Translations under genes and position numbers: made by a program
The notes under the pieces: generated by a model
Database searches by the model: none
What the model saw: only the letters and a program-made list of their open reading frames with translations
What the model was told of the DNA's origin: nothing
Shown here: positions 11,662-23,216 of the stretch, one piece after another
Numbering within the stretch: position 1 is the first letter of the stretch
How the letters are laid out: every line of letters begins with the position of its first letter
NCBI GenBank assembly: GCA_016508695.1
Contig: VNKQ01000009.1
Coordinates: 1,550,001 to 1,614,000 of the forward strand
Origin: Hyphodiscus hymeniophilus
Lineage: Eukaryota > Ascomycota > Leotiomycetes > Helotiales > Hyphodiscaceae
Direction of reading: 5' to 3'
Length of the DNA: 64,000 nt

Positions 11662-12738
11662 ATGCCGAACAACACGAGGCAGTTCACACTGGCTCTATCC
11701 AATGGCCAGTTCATTTCCCAGAACGCTCACCCCGAAGTCTCTATCATTCATGCATGGCAAGACTCCACTTCACCTTGTCGACGTCTTGCACCTCACTACA
11801 CCACGGGTACTCCTGATTCGAGAGATGTTTTCGCAGTCGATATGAACCCATATAGCGATCGAGCTATCAATCAGAACCCTTGGTCTCAACCACCCCCGTA
11901 TGGGGTTGTCCCACTTGCCCAGTATCTGCGAAGTCAGACGGCCTTCGCTCCTCGAGGCGTCAGTTTCTCACCTTCGCACGACGCTCAGTATGCTCGAGGA
12001 CCCAATCAGTATGCCCAAAGTCCTACTTACCCCGCCATAATCCCACAACCTCCTCTCCCCAAATACCGAACAGCCACGCCACTTCCATATCTCCCCACCT
12101 CGGTCGTCAGCTCCGTACCAGGTTACGACCCCAAAGCTGTTGACGAAAGCGGTACAATTCGGAAAGCAAAAACAATCAGTCAAGTGGTTCTTGCTGCAGA
12201 TGCATCTCTGGACAGTTGCATGATATGCAAAGTACCATTTGGCAAAGAGAATCCGCATGGCCGTTATGTCGAGAAGGTCAAACAGCTGGACGGAAAAATT
12301 TCTCGAGTCGAGGTCAACAATCTGGGCGCGGTGGAGACTCAAGCCTACCTTCCCTGCGGCCACGGCGTCGGTAATCACTGTATAGTGCCACACAGCTATT
12401 GTCCCAAGTGTCGCTCGTTGTTGCACTATCCCGATTGCGTGCACAAGATCCCATTCACCCATTTCCGACGAGTAATGAAAGACACAGAGAGAAAGTGTGT
12501 TGAGTGCAGAGTGCTTGACTACGAGTATCAGACAAACTTGACGGGCGTTCTCGCGGAGCTAATAGAGGCCAAGAAACAGAGCGCAGCCCTGTACAGCCGA
12601 ATGGATCCATATGAGGTTCACGATCGGCTTCAGGCGACCCACTTGGTCCTCAATCTGCAGCGAGTGGTTGATAAGGTGAAGGCGAATACGGATTATATGA
12701 TTGAGGAGGGCCGACAACAGGTTTCTGGATATATCTGA
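11662..12738 (+). CDS. RING-like zinc-binding protein
   Basis: A single exon encodes 358 residues. The first half is rich in Pro, Gln, Ser and Tyr and probably disordered. A zinc-binding module starts near residue 185 with SCMICKVPFG and continues with LPCGHGVGNHCI and SYCPKCRSLL around 230-255. The Cys/His spacing fits a RING-type finger with a long first loop. A further CVEC pair follows near 275, and the C-terminus is helical. RING proteins are usually E3 ubiquitin ligases, so that role is inferred. A second ATG at 11842 (MNPYSD) is an alternative start. Its stop is only 85 bp from the stop of the convergent ureD gene. Confidence 0.72.
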   Translation: MPNNTRQFTLALSNGQFISQNAHPEVSIIHAWQDSTSPCRRLAPHYTTGTPDSRDVFAVDMNPYSDRAINQNPWSQPPPYGVVPLAQYLRSQTAFAPRGVSFSPSHDAQYARGPNQYAQSPTYPAIIPQPPLPKYRTATPLPYLPTSVVSSVPGYDPKAVDESGTIRKAKTISQVVLAADASLDSCMICKVPFGKENPHGRYVEKVKQLDGKISRVEVNNLGAVETQAYLPCGHGVGNHCIVPHSYCPKCRSLLHYPDCVHKIPFTHFRRVMKDTERKCVECRVLDYEYQTNLTGVLAELIEAKKQSAALYSRMDPYEVHDRLQATHLVLNLQRVVDKVKANTDYMIEEGRQQVSGYI

Positions 12739-12823
12739 GATGAGCGGCAGGCGCAGAAGTGTAAATGTATGACGGGCACCCTGGTCGCTCACACTTTCAG
12801 AGAGAATCGAATCCTCCAATGTG

Positions 12824-13813
12824 TCATCGTACACACATCAAAGAATCCTCGCCAAAGTGCGTTTCTACACTCCCCTCCTCTTTCAATATACTGCCGACCC
12901 AGGTTCTTCCACCCTCAACAGTGCGAGCTCCGAATTTGACAACAATGCAGCCTCGAACCTTGGCAGCTGACCACAATAATCCATCATCTTGCTCTTGTTT
13001 CAAGCGATTGCGCCGCCACAATTCTTGTTTTGATAGCACAATTCCACTGTCTTTGTCCACTTTTTCCTGAGATCTGAAGTCCCGAGCTCCAATCCTTGGT
13101 AATACCGAGAACTCTGCCATGAAGAAGGCTGCAAGTGATTCCAGAAGCGGGCCCTTCAAAATCAATGTACCAAACAGACCAAGACCATGCATGTTATTCT
13201 TGAGGAGCTTTCCTTCCGAACCAGCCTCGTCTCCCTCAAGCAACACATTATCCCGCAGCAGCAGTCTTGCCTTTGCGTCGGCTTTTGGTGCTGCCCATAC
13301 TTCATTGCGTCCACTCCATGCCCGGAAATCCCAATTCTCCCCTCTTGCAGTCCTTCCAGCAGACACCCAATCCAACAAACAGAGAGATGCGCCGTCCTGC
13401 AATGTAAATATCTGAGACTGCTCATAAACACTTCCTCCAAAAGGTTGCACTGGATCGGGTAAGAGACAGACACCAGCACCGGCTTCAACGTTCACTCGCA
13501 GCTGTTGACGGGTAACGACGTCACGTGAAGGTGATTTGAAGATCTTTGTGTGTCCTTGGGTGACAATGCTGAGCTTTGCATTGGGACGGACATCAATTGT
13601 GAGGTGGACTCGGTCGCCTCCGACAAGCCCACCACCATAGGTAAGGAGGAAAACAAGCACGCTCTTTTGGTGTGCTGATGGAGAGGGCGAGATGAGCTTG
13701 AGCGGATACTGGAATGTGATAGTTGATAATGCGGATACGGAGTGAGGTAACAAGCGGACAATCAGACGCCCCTCACCAGGTGCAGAGGAGGATGAAGGAA
13801 ATGGCGAGGTCAT
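12824..13813 (-). CDS. ureD: Urease accessory protein UreD
   Basis: A single exon of 329 residues matches the UreD/UreH family along its length. Characteristic segments are TYGGGLVGGDRVHL near residue 60, a strand with TQGHTKIFKS, and LLPDPVQPFGGSVYEQ about 110-130. LLDWVSAGRTARGENW follows. UreD binds apo-urease and, with UreF and UreG, delivers nickel to the active site, so the gene implies a working urease elsewhere in the genome. No urease structural or UreF/UreG gene is in this window. Confidence 0.93.
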   Translation of the reverse strand: MTSPFPSSSSAPGEGRLIVRLLPHSVSALSTITFQYPLKLISPSPSAHQKSVLVFLLTYGGGLVGGDRVHLTIDVRPNAKLSIVTQGHTKIFKSPSRDVVTRQQLRVNVEAGAGVCLLPDPVQPFGGSVYEQSQIFTLQDGASLCLLDWVSAGRTARGENWDFRAWSGRNEVWAAPKADAKARLLLRDNVLLEGDEAGSEGKLLKNNMHGLGLFGTLILKGPLLESLAAFFMAEFSVLPRIGARDFRSQEKVDKDSGIVLSKQELWRRNRLKQEQDDGLLWSAAKVRGCIVVKFGARTVEGGRTWVGSILKEEGSVETHFGEDSLMCVR

Positions 13814-14450
13814 GATGATATCTATATGCTTTGGGTGTAGAAGTACTGATATTGATCATGAAGCATTGAGAGCAAGTGCTGAAAGCCGTAGTCCAATACG
13901 TTAGTGACGGGTGAGGTATGAATTCTCGATCCGATGATCAGCCGGAAGCGAGCCAACCAGGAGATAAGATCGTTATTTCATATAAAAGACCACTCCTCTT
14001 TAGAGTCTTCACAAAGCAGTAGATACAGAAGATGATATCAATAAAGTCGTTAAGCAGGGATAAATCACAGAAACGGATTTGAGATAATCTAGGAGTAGGT
14101 AACAGCAATAGAGACCTGCAAGCGAGTCGATGATTACGGTTAGCCACATTGGATAGTTGCCAGAAATCAGCTTAGTTGATTGTAGAATCCTGCATTAATT
14201 GAGTGCTTCTCTACTGACAAAGAACAACACGTTCTTTGGAAGCTGACTACGTGGAGAGTAGCTTGTTCATGGGTGGACTACAATTGCATAGAGTCCTAAA
14301 CTCGTGATATTCCAAAGCTGGTACTACCTATCAGGTCACTGTGGTCCGCCGGAATCACGTCGCGTACCCTTCCATTTCAACACCACAATTGACCGCCACG
14401 ATCTCAACCCTGGAAACGCGACTCATCATATCAATTCCTAGTCATAGCCG
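13814..14450. other. Divergent promoter region, ureD / SCC3
   Basis: About 640 bp between two divergent starts. It should contain both promoters. A short ORF at 13938-14147 (-) has no features, and no repeat or strong palindrome was seen. Confidence 0.5.
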
Positions 14451-17400
14451 ATGCCTCTTCGAAACCCACTCATGGATATCGAAGTGGCCAACACTCCAGC
14501 GACAGGCAACAGGCGCAAGTCAGGCCGTAAGATACCGTACAAACACTTCTTTGCGACGTCTGCTAATACTTACCCAGGCGCCGTGAGAAAACCCGAACCG
14601 TTCATCCCTGATGTGCATCCCTCCCAGCAAGGCAATAGCAGCGTGAAGAGAAAGCGCGGAGGAGAAGATATCGAGAACGACGCCTCTGATTTAGAAGAAG
14701 AAGATGAGGATAGCGACGATACCGTCGAGAGCGCAGAGGAGGAGGCGCGAGTACCGCGCAGGAAACCAAAGGCATCGCGCAAGCCTGCAGCAAAGAAACC
14801 AAAGGTCAATGGAACAGCGTCGCACGCGAAAGCGCCTGCAGTCAAGCTGCCCAGTCGGCCGAAGGCAAAGAAGGTCGCAATTGCAGATCGCAACGCGGAA
14901 GGTCTTTATGGTACGCGCCTTTGCAGTCGCAAGAGTAGACATGTGCTAATGATGCTACAGCTGATGTGTTTACAAGTGGTCAAAGCTCAGAAGATGTGGC
15001 GGGGCAGTTCCTGGCCAAATATCAAGACGATAAAGTGGAGGCTGTGAAGGAAATGGTCAACCTTGTACTCAAGAGTGCTGGTTGTGACCTCACAGTTAGT
15101 GACGACGATATTCAGGATTCTGAAAATATTGGAGGAAGGCTGGGTGATCTACAAGAAGCTTATCAAGCAGTAAATTTCTTCTACCCGCATGAAATTGTCG
15201 AAATTGACCTTGATTGCAGCAAAACATTGCCGACTACCCCCTTATTTCGAAAGCCAGGAGCAGCCATGACTTCCGAGTCAATTTTTCTAATTTCTTCAAG
15301 GCTCTCATTGAGGCGATGCACCAAAGCGGCGTCATGTATGAGGAAGACGTTCCACTTATCGAGAATATCCATATGTGGCTAGCCACGATGACTTCGTGCT
15401 TCTCGCGCCCGTTTCGACACACTGCAACTGTCGCCTCAATGGCTGTTACTAGTGCACTGTGTGAAATGGTAACCGACGAGGTCGACGTTGCGGCCAAAGT
15501 TAGACGCCAGATTGAGGGAGAGAAGAAAAAGAAAGGCGCGAATAAGGCTAGACTTGCAGATTATCAGAAAAAGGTCGACGCCAGCGAGACGAAGCAGCAA
15601 TTTTTGAAGGAGAAGATCGACGACTTCTATGAAACGGTATATGTGCACAGATATCGAGACGTTGACCCCAAAATCCGAACAGAATGTGTCGAAGCAATGG
15701 GAGAATGGATCAAAGCTCTGCCAAGTGTGTTCTTAGAGGGAGCATACTTGCGTTACTTGGGCTGGATGCTTTCCGACACGCATCCACCTGTACGGCACGC
15801 TGTGATCAAACAGCTTCATAAGATCATGGAGGTGGAAGCGAACCTCGGAACTATGCGACACTTTATTGAGCGTTTCCGGACCCGGATTATCGAAATGGCT
15901 GCTAAAGATTCAGATTGCGCTATTCGTGCCTCTGCTGTGCACTTGATCAACCTGATACGAGAAAATGGTTTGCTGGAACCAGATGACATTGACGCGATTG
16001 GCAAACTTATCTTCGACTCCGAGGACCGAGTCCGCAAGGCGGTGGTAGACTTTTTTGTCGCGAGCACCAATGATCTCTACGAAAACAAAGTGGAAGAATT
16101 GGGCGGAGACGATGAGCTCGAAGAATTTCTTGCTCCTGATGAGGAAGATTTTGAGAGTCCACGCCGAGAATGGATTAAACTCAAGACTCTCGCGGAGATT
16201 CTGTCTGCTTACGATGCCCAAGATTCCGATATCATGTCTAGCCAGATCGAAACGAAGAACGACAGCGAATTTCTGAATGTATCCGGTACTGAGTCAAGAT
16301 TTACACACGCCGCGCAGGTGTTGTACGACAAGGCGGATGAGTTGAAAGAATGGGATATACTTGCCGGTTACCTTTTGTTTGATCATTCGTCAAAGCCCAC
16401 TGGAAATAAGACCGAACGTGCTTTAAAGGAGTCATTGAAGCCGACCGAGAGCGAAGAGATTATCCTCCTCGAGATCTTGAATGCCATCGTGAAAGTCTCG
16501 TTGAGCGCACAAGGCGAAGAAGCTGAGAAGAGTAGAAAGTCGAGCACAAGGGCTGAGCTGGCAGCGAAGAAGGAAGCAACTGCGCGGCGGCTAGCTGCTC
16601 TCATTCCAAGACTGCTCAAGAAGTATGGAGCCAATCCGAAAACAGCAACGACTGTCCTTCGGCTGGAACATGCGTTGGACCTTGACATTTTCCAAGAACT
16701 GCGCCAGTCAGCAGTATACGCAAAGCTGTTGGACGAAATTAGCATGCAATTTAATGGCCACGCTGATAGAGGTGTGCTTGCGGAAGCTGGTGCCGCATTC
16801 CTGCACGCTAGGAGTTATGGAGATTTGGAGGAAGTGACGGAGAATAAGATGCAATCACTCTGGGAAGACACCATCAATATTTTACGGCGGATCAACAAAG
16901 CAGGTGAAATATCGGTGAGGGGAGCGTTCGAAGAGTCGATCCTAGTTGAGCTGTCACACAACCTTGCAAGACTCGATAAGCTGGCCAGTATATCTAATTG
17001 TGTTGAGCCTTTGGAGACACAAGGTCGAAGTAACGAACCTCTTCCAATTAACATTCTTCTCGACGTGGTTGCTAGAGGCAAATTTGAGGAAGAAGATCCA
17101 GATCTCGATTCTCTTGAGGATGAGGTCGTTTTGTCAGCGATACGGTCGTCCATGTTCTACTTTATGTGGAAGGTGCATGCATTGACGGAGTCAACGTTTG
17201 CAGGCGATGAAATCTCCAATATCGACATTGACGGGTTGAAAGATTTGCAAGGTATCTTTATTTCGAATCTTATCACCGCTCTATCATCACGCGCTTCCCT
17301 AGATCCTGTCCGTCTCTTTGCTACCGGTACGCTACTGGACTTGCTTGTGCTGTTCTGTACATTGCGATCGGCGAACAAGTCAAAGTCCAAGAACGGTGGC

Positions 17401-18069
17401 TCTACTGAATCTGACGAACCCAACGAGCGCCTGGAAGGTCTTGTCCAAGAGGTCGTCCCCGAGGTTCAACAAGAACTAAACAGTATCTTCGATTTAGCCG
17501 AGAAGCAATTTGCGAAGAAGAGTAAGAAGAAGCTTCTAGAGCCTGGCGAGGATGAAGAGCCCGAGGATCTCGACTCTGAACCAGAAGACGATGACGAGGA
17601 TCCAGATGCAACCGCTGTCGAACGTCACGCCGAGGTCCTGAAGTCCGAACAACATCTCTGCGAACTGACCGGCAAGCTCGTTTTGGCTATTTTAGCGAAG
17701 GTCATCGATGCATCTGGCCCATTGGAAGGAAAGCTAAGATCTCGCATTCAGCGGAACAAAGACAGACTCGGGCCGAATTTCAAAAAAGTGGTCGAATATC
17801 TTGTTGAGCCGAAGGACAAGGCCAAGAAGAGCCACAAGAGTAAATCAGAGCAGGTAGCTGCAACAGCGAAGAAGACTTCCAAGAGTGCGGAAGTAGTTGA
17901 GGAGGATGACGATGGCGAAGAAGATGATCCTTTTGCTGAAGCTGAAGTCGAGGAAGGAGGCGAAGAGGATATGCGGAGGAGAGAATTGTTGGATGATGAA
18001 CCCGAAGCACCCGCTAGTGTCGCTGAGGATGACGAAAATTCTGATGAAGATCATATTATGGGTGATTGA
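14451..18069 (+). CDS. SCC3: Cohesin subunit Scc3 / STAG (stromalin)
   Basis: Three exons (14451-14910, 14961-15169, 15220-18069) encode about 1,172 residues, normal for fungal Scc3/Psc3. The basic, acidic-patched N-terminus is probably disordered. The STAG domain includes LIENIHMWLATMTSCF and SRPFRHTATV. It is followed by the stromalin conserved domain with HRYRDVDPKIRTEC near residue 368 and YLRYLGWMLSDTHPPVRH. A long HEAT-repeat body ends in a strongly acidic tail. Scc3 binds the kleisin Rad21/Scc1 and is needed for loading cohesin on chromosomes and for sister-chromatid cohesion. Both introns are 50 bp. An internal ATG at 14472 is an alternative start. Confidence 0.93.
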
Positions 18070-18866
18070 GCTACGGAAGGTATATAATGTGGCTTGTATG
18101 AGTTCTAGGAATATGTTTGAGTTACTGGGATATTGCTCTTTCACGGCTGGCATGGTTGCATTTCTTTGCGTAGTTGATTTCACAACCGATTTCTGAATGA
18201 GCAGATTCTGGGCACGCAAACCTGCTTTGGCGAGTTCTCTACCTGCGCTGTCTCTCCCGTGAAATCCAGTGATGGAAAACTTGGCGAACAGAGCCTTTGA
18301 GCTTGAGAGCTAGTCACGAGTGTGCCCATAACGCTCTTAAACCCTCGAGCTCCTTTATTTTACGGTGTGGAGGCATTTCAACACTATCTTCACGCCATCG
18401 AAATCTAAGTTGCGATATCCACGCCACGGAAAGAAGAAGGAACTTCGAGTGCAGAAGGAAGCGCTTGCGTTTCTTCATAACTCACAATCAAACTCCGCTA
18501 TGTGGAAAGAGGACCCAAAAGATTCGTCGACCGTGCCCCAAGAGTGCTGCGAACCCTTGAGCGATCGAGTGATCAGACTGTCCTTCCAATAGCGTCTATT
18601 CTGCGCAGTATGGATGATCAAGACTGAACAGAGTAAGGCAAGGAAGCAAGTGGTCTGCGGTATGGGAGCGGGTTGCTTTCGCCTACGCAACTTGTTTTGT
18701 CCTTGGTGATGCACTGGTTCCGGACTGGCGTCCGATGGTGTTCTCGTTGCCGTTCTGACGTGAGGATCCAGCGTTGGCGTTATGGGGCGGGTTTGGACAG
18801 GTTGAAGGACTGAGAGAAATTGTGTATTGATACCCCATGCCTAGACTCCGCACTGCTCCTCTGCGG

Positions 18867-19226
18867 TAACACGCGTCGCAATACTTCTTCCCACAAAAGT
18901 TCTACGAGGATGTTGCGGGAGACGCAGAGACGTTCGTTGACTATGTTGAGGATCATTGTAATCTGCCCCAAGATTGCAACTGCCCATCCTCGATTAAACA
19001 GCTTTCAGGTCTACATTATCATTTGAGACCCGATACTTATTTGATCCTGACTGAAAAGTTGTGCCACTACATGAATCTGCGAAGTTTCCGAGGATTCATA
19101 GAAGACGAAGCGATGGAAGAACCATTGAGCTTGAAGGACGTAGAATTCTACTATCAAGTGCTAAGCAGTTTCCCCAACCTGGAGGAAGTTGCAGCCAAGG
19201 AAATAGCCTGCACAGAGGCTGGTTAG
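18867..19226 (+). pseudogene. Coding-like fragment, unknown protein
   Basis: An open frame of about 119 codons, bounded upstream by a stop, has the composition of a real acidic globular protein. Examples are QYFFPQKFYEDVAGDAETF, CNLPQDCNCPSSIKQL, LRSFRGFIEDEA and VLSSFPNLEEVAAKEIA. The frame lacks an early ATG; its first is at 19071. It could be the 3' exon of a gene whose 5' part is decayed or spliced in from upstream. The family is not recognised. Confidence 0.3.
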
Positions 19227-19288
19227 TTGAAGCCAACAAGAAGTTGGAAGCTGCGAATGAGAGACGCCGAGCTGTAATGATTATGCGT

Positions 19289-19390
19289 TGCTGTCGTTAC
19301 TTTTTTCGCTGTCATGACACATATCGCTGTCGATTGTCGGAATGGTATTGCTGTCGCTGTGTTTGTCGCTTTCGCTACACATACCGCTGT
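19289..19390. repeat. Degenerate CTGTCG repeat tract
   Basis: CTGTC(G) words recur irregularly (for example at 19291, 19327 and 19351) between shorter CGCTGT words. The same core word appears in tandem tracts near 32.7 kb and 46.6 kb. Confidence 0.55.
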
Positions 19391-20243
19391 ACCTAGCCCC
19401 ATCGCGTGCTGTTGCGGGTGCAAGGAAAGTTTGTGAAATTCAATGTACACGGCCGAGACTTCTTCTTGCGCCACCAAAGTGATAACCGGGTCAGGCATCG
19501 AGTGAAGTATGTGGCTGCGGCGCCATATTTGGAGAGGTCAGAAGCGAGTCTAGCTGGAAAGCTTAAACTAAGCTCAACGGTACCATATATCTCGCATGTA
19601 CCTGGAGCTAGGACCTTGATGTTGCAGGACCTTCGAAGGATATCTTGCCGAAACATTATACTGTAGCAGTGATGAAAATATTAAGAGGATGAGGCACAAA
19701 AGCTTCTGCGCATCGCGGCAAGCCATACCAGCTCTCGAATCACGAGCGACCGGCCTCAGATATTGACATTGGTGAATGAGCTAGATCCGGAAGGGATAGT
19801 GCAAAGTGGCACTGATGGTCACCGCTTGCTATTGTTTATTAGTTGCTCTCCTTGAAATTCCACGACGATTTGATATATTACAAGAGATTGCAAGAGCGCC
19901 TGGAAAGTGCTGGTTCATGATAGTCGACTGGGTTTTAGCTTTCGGGATGGGGTACCAGAAGCCTTAAGATCAGCAAGGAGGTTCTGTTTACTGTGATGCA
20001 ATAACATCGCCAACGTCGCATGGAGATATCACAGAGGTACTGAGACCACGATGTGGCGACCCGAGCTTCCCATCCCGAAGAACGTTGTTTGAATTGGAAT
20101 GCAGCTTGAGACGGTGTGAATATTTTAACCATTAGATATCCCATTGCACCTTCCATTACTCTACTGAAGGCCACTTTTCCAGCACACCACTGCTCTCGGA
20201 TCTCACTCCACTACATCGCCTTCACTGCCGCAACTGAAGGATT

Positions 20244-21996
20244 TTAGTATCTTCTAGACGCCATCTCCCTCCCCTGACCACTGCGATCCACAGCGGGAAA
20301 GAAACTGAACGTCCCACTCGGTGCATTCTTTCTGCCCGGGTTCGCCCTTTCCATCTCAGCGTCCATCTCGGGCCCCCCTCTCAAGCTCGGCAACGGACTA
20401 ATCGGCATCGGATACCCATGCCCTTCACTTTCCTTCTCGTTGATGCTGCTTCCTTTTCCAGATAGCCAGAAATCGCTATCATTGCTTCGCATGCGTTGAT
20501 GCTGATCCATGCCGACTTCAATGCGAAGAGGTAGTGCTGGGGAGACCGGTGGGTTCGAGGCGGTGAGCAGAGGCGAGGGGGGTGGTGATTCGGCTCGGGC
20601 CATACGGCGGATACGCATTCCTTTTCGGACGAAGTATAGGATTAGTGCTGCAATGAGGAGACCGCCAGCTAGTGGAAGATTAGTGAAGACCCTCTGCATA
20701 TGAGACGCCGGGAAGCTTACCAGCTGCCCCGACGATCACTCCAGCCATGCTGCCGGCACTCATACCCTTCGAAGGTCGAATTGTCTCAGTCACAATAATC
20801 CCGGAAGCTGTAGTCTCGGTACTAACTCCCGGCGAGCTGCCCGTCTTGGTGACGCTGGTGAGAATCGAAGTTGCGAGTGTTGGATTATCTAGATCAGCGG
20901 CTGCAGATGGAGTGATTGATGGCACAATCGCAAAAGTAGACGACACATCAATCGAGGTGTGTTTGGCTGAGCTGATACCGGTTTTGATCACGGATGAAGA
21001 TGGTTGATCGGGAGATGATTCTACCAGCGCTGTAGAGACTGAAGCTACCTGACTCTGACTCGAGAGCGATACTGCTGTGGCAGCAGAAGAGGAAGTTCCG
21101 GAGGGAAGAAGGACTGCGCCAGCAGTTGAGGACGGCTGAGCCGGAACAATTGCAGCTGAACTTCCAGCTACTGATGTAGCAACGGCAGATTGTACCGGAG
21201 CAATCGAGGCAGCACTAGTCGCAGCAAGTTGGGGAGCGGTCGTCGGAGTCGATTGGACTAGAGCAGGTTGAGCAGCACTTGTCACGGAGATTTGGGCTGC
21301 TTGGCTGGCTGCTGCGGTCGCCGTGGTATCTTCTGGGATTGCACTAGTTACTGGTGGAGCTGAAGACACAGATACTACCGCAGTTGTCGGAACTTCGGTG
21401 GGAAGTTCTGAAGAAGAAGATGTAATAGCAGGGGCGACAGTAGCTGAGGGTGCCGCTCCTTGGATGGTCGCTGGGGCACTTTCACCACCCAGAAGTCCGC
21501 CAACGCTAGGGCTTGATTCAGTGGCCAATCCTAATAATGCACTTCCGGCAGCTGAAGAGGAGGCTGCTGCTTGAGTGGGAACCGCCTGTCACTCACTCGT
21601 TAGTAACAGCCTCTTACTACAGAACAGAAACTCACAGCATCAGCCGTGGGCAAAATGGCGAGACTGCTGCTAAGACCTAAGAGTCCTACCCCATTAGAAG
21701 TTGGGCTTGCGGTTGGAGCGGCTGTTGGCTATTCGCTTATCAAAACTCAGATTCCAATATTTGTATCGACCCAAACTCACCTCAGCAGCCAGGATGGGAA
21801 GTAACGTAGATGGAGATACAGGCTCAGAGACAAGGGAGACCGGTAGAGCAGGAACGCCTGTTGCGGACTCGTTATCCTGTCTCCTCCCGAGAGCAGACTC
21901 CCTCCAAGCCACCTCATGATTCGCGCCCAAAGATGCCAGATCCTCTGGGGTAACAGCCACGAGACAGTGGAACTCGGTACGGCGGAAAAGACGCAT
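20244..21996 (-). CDS. Mucin-like Ser/Thr/Ala-rich single-pass membrane protein
   Basis: Four exons (21781-21996, 21636-21728, 20721-21585, 20244-20668) give about 532 residues with a consistent frame. Residues about 70-360 are dominated by Ser, Thr, Ala, Val and Pro, as in heavily O-glycosylated cell-wall stalks. One membrane span is created exactly at the last splice: AGVIVGAA joins to GGLLIAALILYFVRKG, followed by the basic stop-transfer sequence MRIRRMAR. A roughly 120-residue Pro/Ser-rich cytoplasmic tail ends the protein. The layout resembles fungal wall-stress sensors or WSC-like surface proteins, but no WSC or other extracellular domain is seen. The N-terminus (MRLFRRTEFHCLVAV) is not a clear signal peptide, so the first exon or the start may be wrong. 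Confidence 0.7.
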
Positions 21997-23216
21997 TTCA
22001 AACGCAGATGTATATTAAAGAATTATAAGATAATAAAGACGAGACCTGCTCTAATGAAGAGAACGTGAAGAAGAGGCAATGAAATCGACGGCAGTGGAGT
22101 ACAATCAGAAAAGATGAGTGAGGAAGAAGAGGAAAGGAGTCAGGGAAGTCCGGCCTGAAAAGGAATCTCTCTTCCCGCCTGTCAGTTGTCAATCTATGGC
22201 TAGGAACCATGAAACCCGGGTCCGGCAGAAGCCTCCTGCCTTGGAGAAAGCTTGATGCTCCCTCCGGCGTCCATACCCTCTGCACTCGAAACATCCAAGC
22301 CTACAGGGCCGGCAAACATATTTATCCGTATCCGGGGCTTAGCTGACGGTGATATGTGATCAATGGAATCTTGCTATTGGCATTTGCCGGAAAAGGCTTC
22401 TGGCCAAACCAGTGAAACCGCTGCTCCGTGTTTGAGAGGTGTCGTAGGAGCTTTCGCTTGAGCTTCTGTGACGCTCAGGGGTTCTCAGGGGCCGAGCCAC
22501 TTTATGCGGGTCGGGGCGCACGTGATGGGCAATGCTCTCCGAGAACTGGTTCCGTTGGGGTGCAATTTGCTTTACGGGCCTGGAATACTAGATATTGGAA
22601 CTCGAAAAGCAGCCTCATTGTTCGAAAAAGGAAGAGCTCGCTTTGTAGTTGCCACAGCCTACCTCGAGCTCAGTCCGTCATACGAAGGTAAGGCATCATC
22701 AAGGAGTCAAGGACGTCAATCAAGAACCACAATGCCAAAGCTCCCCAATCCTTAAGCCTTGAACATGTTCCCCCCTTGACCGTCCCATCTTACGAAACCC
22801 CCCTTCCCGTTATTCATTCCAGAGCCCAGACCAAGAGCGACCAGGGTCGGGCCACAGCATTGATAACAACAGTATCTCATTACCACCTCCCGCCAAGCAG
22901 AAGGTGGACAACTCGTCCATATCCCGGTTCCGACGTCCGTGGATGTGCAACGACATCCAGGAATCTGGGGGGATTTTCTCGTCGAAGAGTTTGTTCAGGG
23001 ATAGTGTAACTTGCTCTCCATAACTGGTTCGTTGCCAAAATGGCTTAAATAGACGCTTCATCAAGACGCTGAAAAGTACTCTTTGGGCTGCGGTTGTACC
23101 TAATCAAATCAAGATTGTTTCGAACTTCAATATTTCCATTGGGTTTGGAGTAGCAGTAGTTCACGTCTATTCATTTGTCGGGTTAACATATTCCTATGTA
23201 TTCAGTTCTGGGAGAC
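21997..23216. other. Intergenic region
   Basis: About 1.2 kb with no convincing gene. An ORF at 22468-22755 (+) contains a stretch with plausible protein composition but no domain or splice partner. The left part should be the promoter of the membrane-protein gene. Confidence 0.45.

Larger units (their letters stand above)
18070..20243. other. Gene-poor region with fragments
   Basis: About 2.2 kb without a complete gene. It holds a coding-like fragment at 18867-19226 and a degenerate CTGTCG repeat at 19289-19390, both listed separately. An ORF at 19406-19666 (+) has no recognisable domain. Confidence 0.45.

Noticed and set aside
11968..12462. 164-codon minus-strand ORF
   Set aside because: Antisense shadow of the RING-like gene.
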